Below, piece by piece: positions 6,622 to 7,399 of a stretch of 7,399 nucleotides of DNA (the first letter of the stretch is position 1; the number at the start of each line of letters is the position of its first letter). Source of the stretch: Paracoccaceae bacterium (GTDB taxonomy: Bacteria > Pseudomonadota > Alphaproteobacteria > Rhodobacterales > Rhodobacteraceae); assembly GCA_007123625.1 (NCBI GenBank), contig SKKS01000242.1, forward strand, positions 1 to 7,399, given 5' to 3'. Under the pieces are notes generated by a model. The model did not search any database, was not told where the DNA came from, and worked only from the letters and a program-made list of their open reading frames with translations. The position numbers were made by a program, and so were the translations under genes.

Positions 6622-6651
6622 TTGACCCGCAGGGATGAACAGCGCTTTAAT
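6622..6651 (+). promoter_or_regulatory. Sigma-70-like promoter for the PAN-domain/A2M-like gene
   Basis: TTGACC (6622-6627) and TTTAAT (6646-6651) each match 5/6 of the sigma-70 consensus and are 18 bases apart. Transcription would start near 6658, leaving a leader of about 100 bases before the ATG at 6757. The leader holds a possible hairpin at 6703-6721 (GGTGGCGC with GCGCACC, one bulge, loop CGCT). The element lies in the region shared with the divergent kinase gene. It is the best promoter match I found in the window. Confidence 0.6.
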
Positions 6652-6756
6652 TGCGTGACGCTGGCGATCCGTTCCCCCGGGCATCTGGCCGATTCGATTT
6701 CTGGTGGCGCCGCTGCGCACCCGCTCCGGCGCTGGTACATTTCTCACGAGGTTTCC

Positions 6757-7399
6757 ATGCGCCCCATTCTGTGTGCCGTTCTGACTGTTCTGCCGCTGCT
6801 GGTCGCAACGCTTCCCGCCGCCGCGCAGGACGCGCCGCTGCCAGAGCGGTTCATCACCACCCAGCGCGGCGTCGATTTCCCGGGTGGCGATCTGGTGCCG
6901 CTGTTCAACACCACGCTCGGGGCCTGTCAGGCGGCGTGCCTGGCGCAGGACGACTGTGCGGGCTTTACCTTCAACGCCCGCAACGGTGCGTGTTTTCCGA
7001 AACACACCATTCGCATTTCCGAAGTCTACGAGGGCGCGGTCTCGGGTCTTGTGCGTGTCACCGGGCGCGATGCGTTGCAGGCGGCGGGAGAGGCGCGCGA
7101 CCGCGCGGGGTTCCTGACCCAATCCGACATCGCTGCGGCCTGGGACTATGCCCAAGGGCTGGCATTGGAGCACAGCGCCGGGCAGGACAGCACGGACACG
7201 TTGCTGGCGCGTGCCCGCGCGGCGCGCCAGTCCGGCGCGGGGGCCGACGGGCTGGCGCTGGCAGCGGCTGCGGTGACGGTGGCGCAAGGGGCGCCTGCAT
7301 GGCTGGAGTATGCGCAGGCGCTGGCCGCTGAACGCGCGCCCCGCTTCGACCTGCAGGCGCAGTTGACGCAACGCGCCCGCGCCGCTGCCGTGAACGCCT
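6757..7399 (+). CDS. Secreted PAN/apple-domain protein, probably alpha-2-macroglobulin family (N-terminal part)
   Basis: The frame is open from the ATG at 6757 to the window edge; 214 residues are seen and the stop lies outside. GAGG six bases before the ATG gives a good ribosome site. Residues 1-23 form a Sec signal peptide (hydrophobic core ILCAVLTVLPLLVATLP, AAA before the likely cleavage site); there is no lipobox, so the product should be a soluble periplasmic protein. Residues about 30-102 look like a small PAN/apple-type domain with four Cys (C57, C61, C67, C79) that can form two disulfides, including GACQAACLAQDDCAGFTFNA and ACFPKH. The rest (about 105-214) is Ala-rich and helical. 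In Rhodobacteraceae, such a signal peptide plus PAN-like start belongs to large alpha-2-macroglobulin family proteins, which trap periplasmic proteases and usually pair with penicillin-binding protein PbpC. That identity is an inference because the macroglobulin domains and thioester motif lie beyond the window. The gene diverges from the hybrid kinase. Confidence 0.75.
   Translation, partial: MRPILCAVLTVLPLLVATLPAAAQDAPLPERFITTQRGVDFPGGDLVPLFNTTLGACQAACLAQDDCAGFTFNARNGACFPKHTIRISEVYEGAVSGLVRVTGRDALQAAGEARDRAGFLTQSDIAAAWDYAQGLALEHSAGQDSTDTLLARARAARQSGAGADGLALAAAAVTVAQGAPAWLEYAQALAAERAPRFDLQAQLTQRARAAAVNA

Noticed and set aside
4824..6638. 604-residue open frame on the plus strand, antisense to the kinase
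   Set aside because: Long antisense frames are expected opposite GC-rich genes. Its product is a His/Gln/Gly/Arg-rich string without domain motifs, while the minus strand shows full kinase motifs.
6133..7371. 412-residue open frame on the minus strand spanning the kinase N-terminus, the divergent promoter and the opposite gene
   Set aside because: It crosses two well-supported genes in the wrong frames and is Arg/Gln-rich without motifs; the plus-strand signal peptide and Cys-rich domain explain 6757-7399.
1..7399. Mobile element, CRISPR array, toxin-antitoxin or defence island
   Set aside because: No transposase, integrase, terminal repeats, regularly spaced repeats or defence-type domains were seen; gene content and composition look like ordinary chromosome.

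Overview
The window is GC-rich, tightly packed chromosomal DNA. It looks like an alphaproteobacterium, most likely of the Rhodobacteraceae/Roseobacter group. The reasons are the aminoacyl-tRNA-protein transferase beginning MRHTLPIAPQFYV, a DUF465/YdcH-like small protein, a PhaB-type acetoacetyl-CoA reductase, and a secreted PAN-domain protein resembling the N-terminus of the alpha-2-macroglobulin proteins of that group. These family and taxon assignments come from reading motifs; no database search was run.

Layout. Positions 1-402 (+) hold the 3' part of phaB (polyhydroxyalkanoate synthesis). It is followed by a strong hairpin with a T-run on both sides, which probably terminates transcription from both directions. 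Facing it on the minus strand is a 55-residue coiled-coil DUF465/YdcH-like gene (533-700). Then come, all on the minus strand and listed in transcription order from the right: a large cytoplasmic hybrid histidine kinase (3876-6575), a glycerophosphodiester phosphodiesterase family protein (2981-3754), a YbaK/EbsC-type aminoacyl-tRNA deacylase (2298-2765), an RDD-family membrane protein (1867-2301, overlapping the previous gene by ATGA) and a Bpt/Ate leucyl/arginyl-tRNA-protein transferase (928-1797). At the right edge, divergent from the kinase, the plus-strand gene at 6757 runs off the window. It encodes a signal peptide and a PAN/apple-like domain and is probably an alpha-2-macroglobulin family protein. 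A good sigma-70-like promoter for it lies at 6622-6651.

How the genes fit together. The ybaK-RDD-ate group looks like a translationally coupled operon with two enzymes that act on charged tRNAs: one hydrolyses mischarged tRNA, the other spends charged tRNA on N-end-rule tagging. The hybrid kinase has a degenerate first receiver domain and an intact second one, separated by a long disordered basic linker. It shares a divergent control region with the secreted protein. No gene gap exceeds about 230 bases. I see no tRNA or rRNA genes, CRISPR array, insertion sequence, phage gene or recognisable defence system, and I do not claim an undescribed system. The oddest items are the kinase architecture and the tRNA-linked operon.
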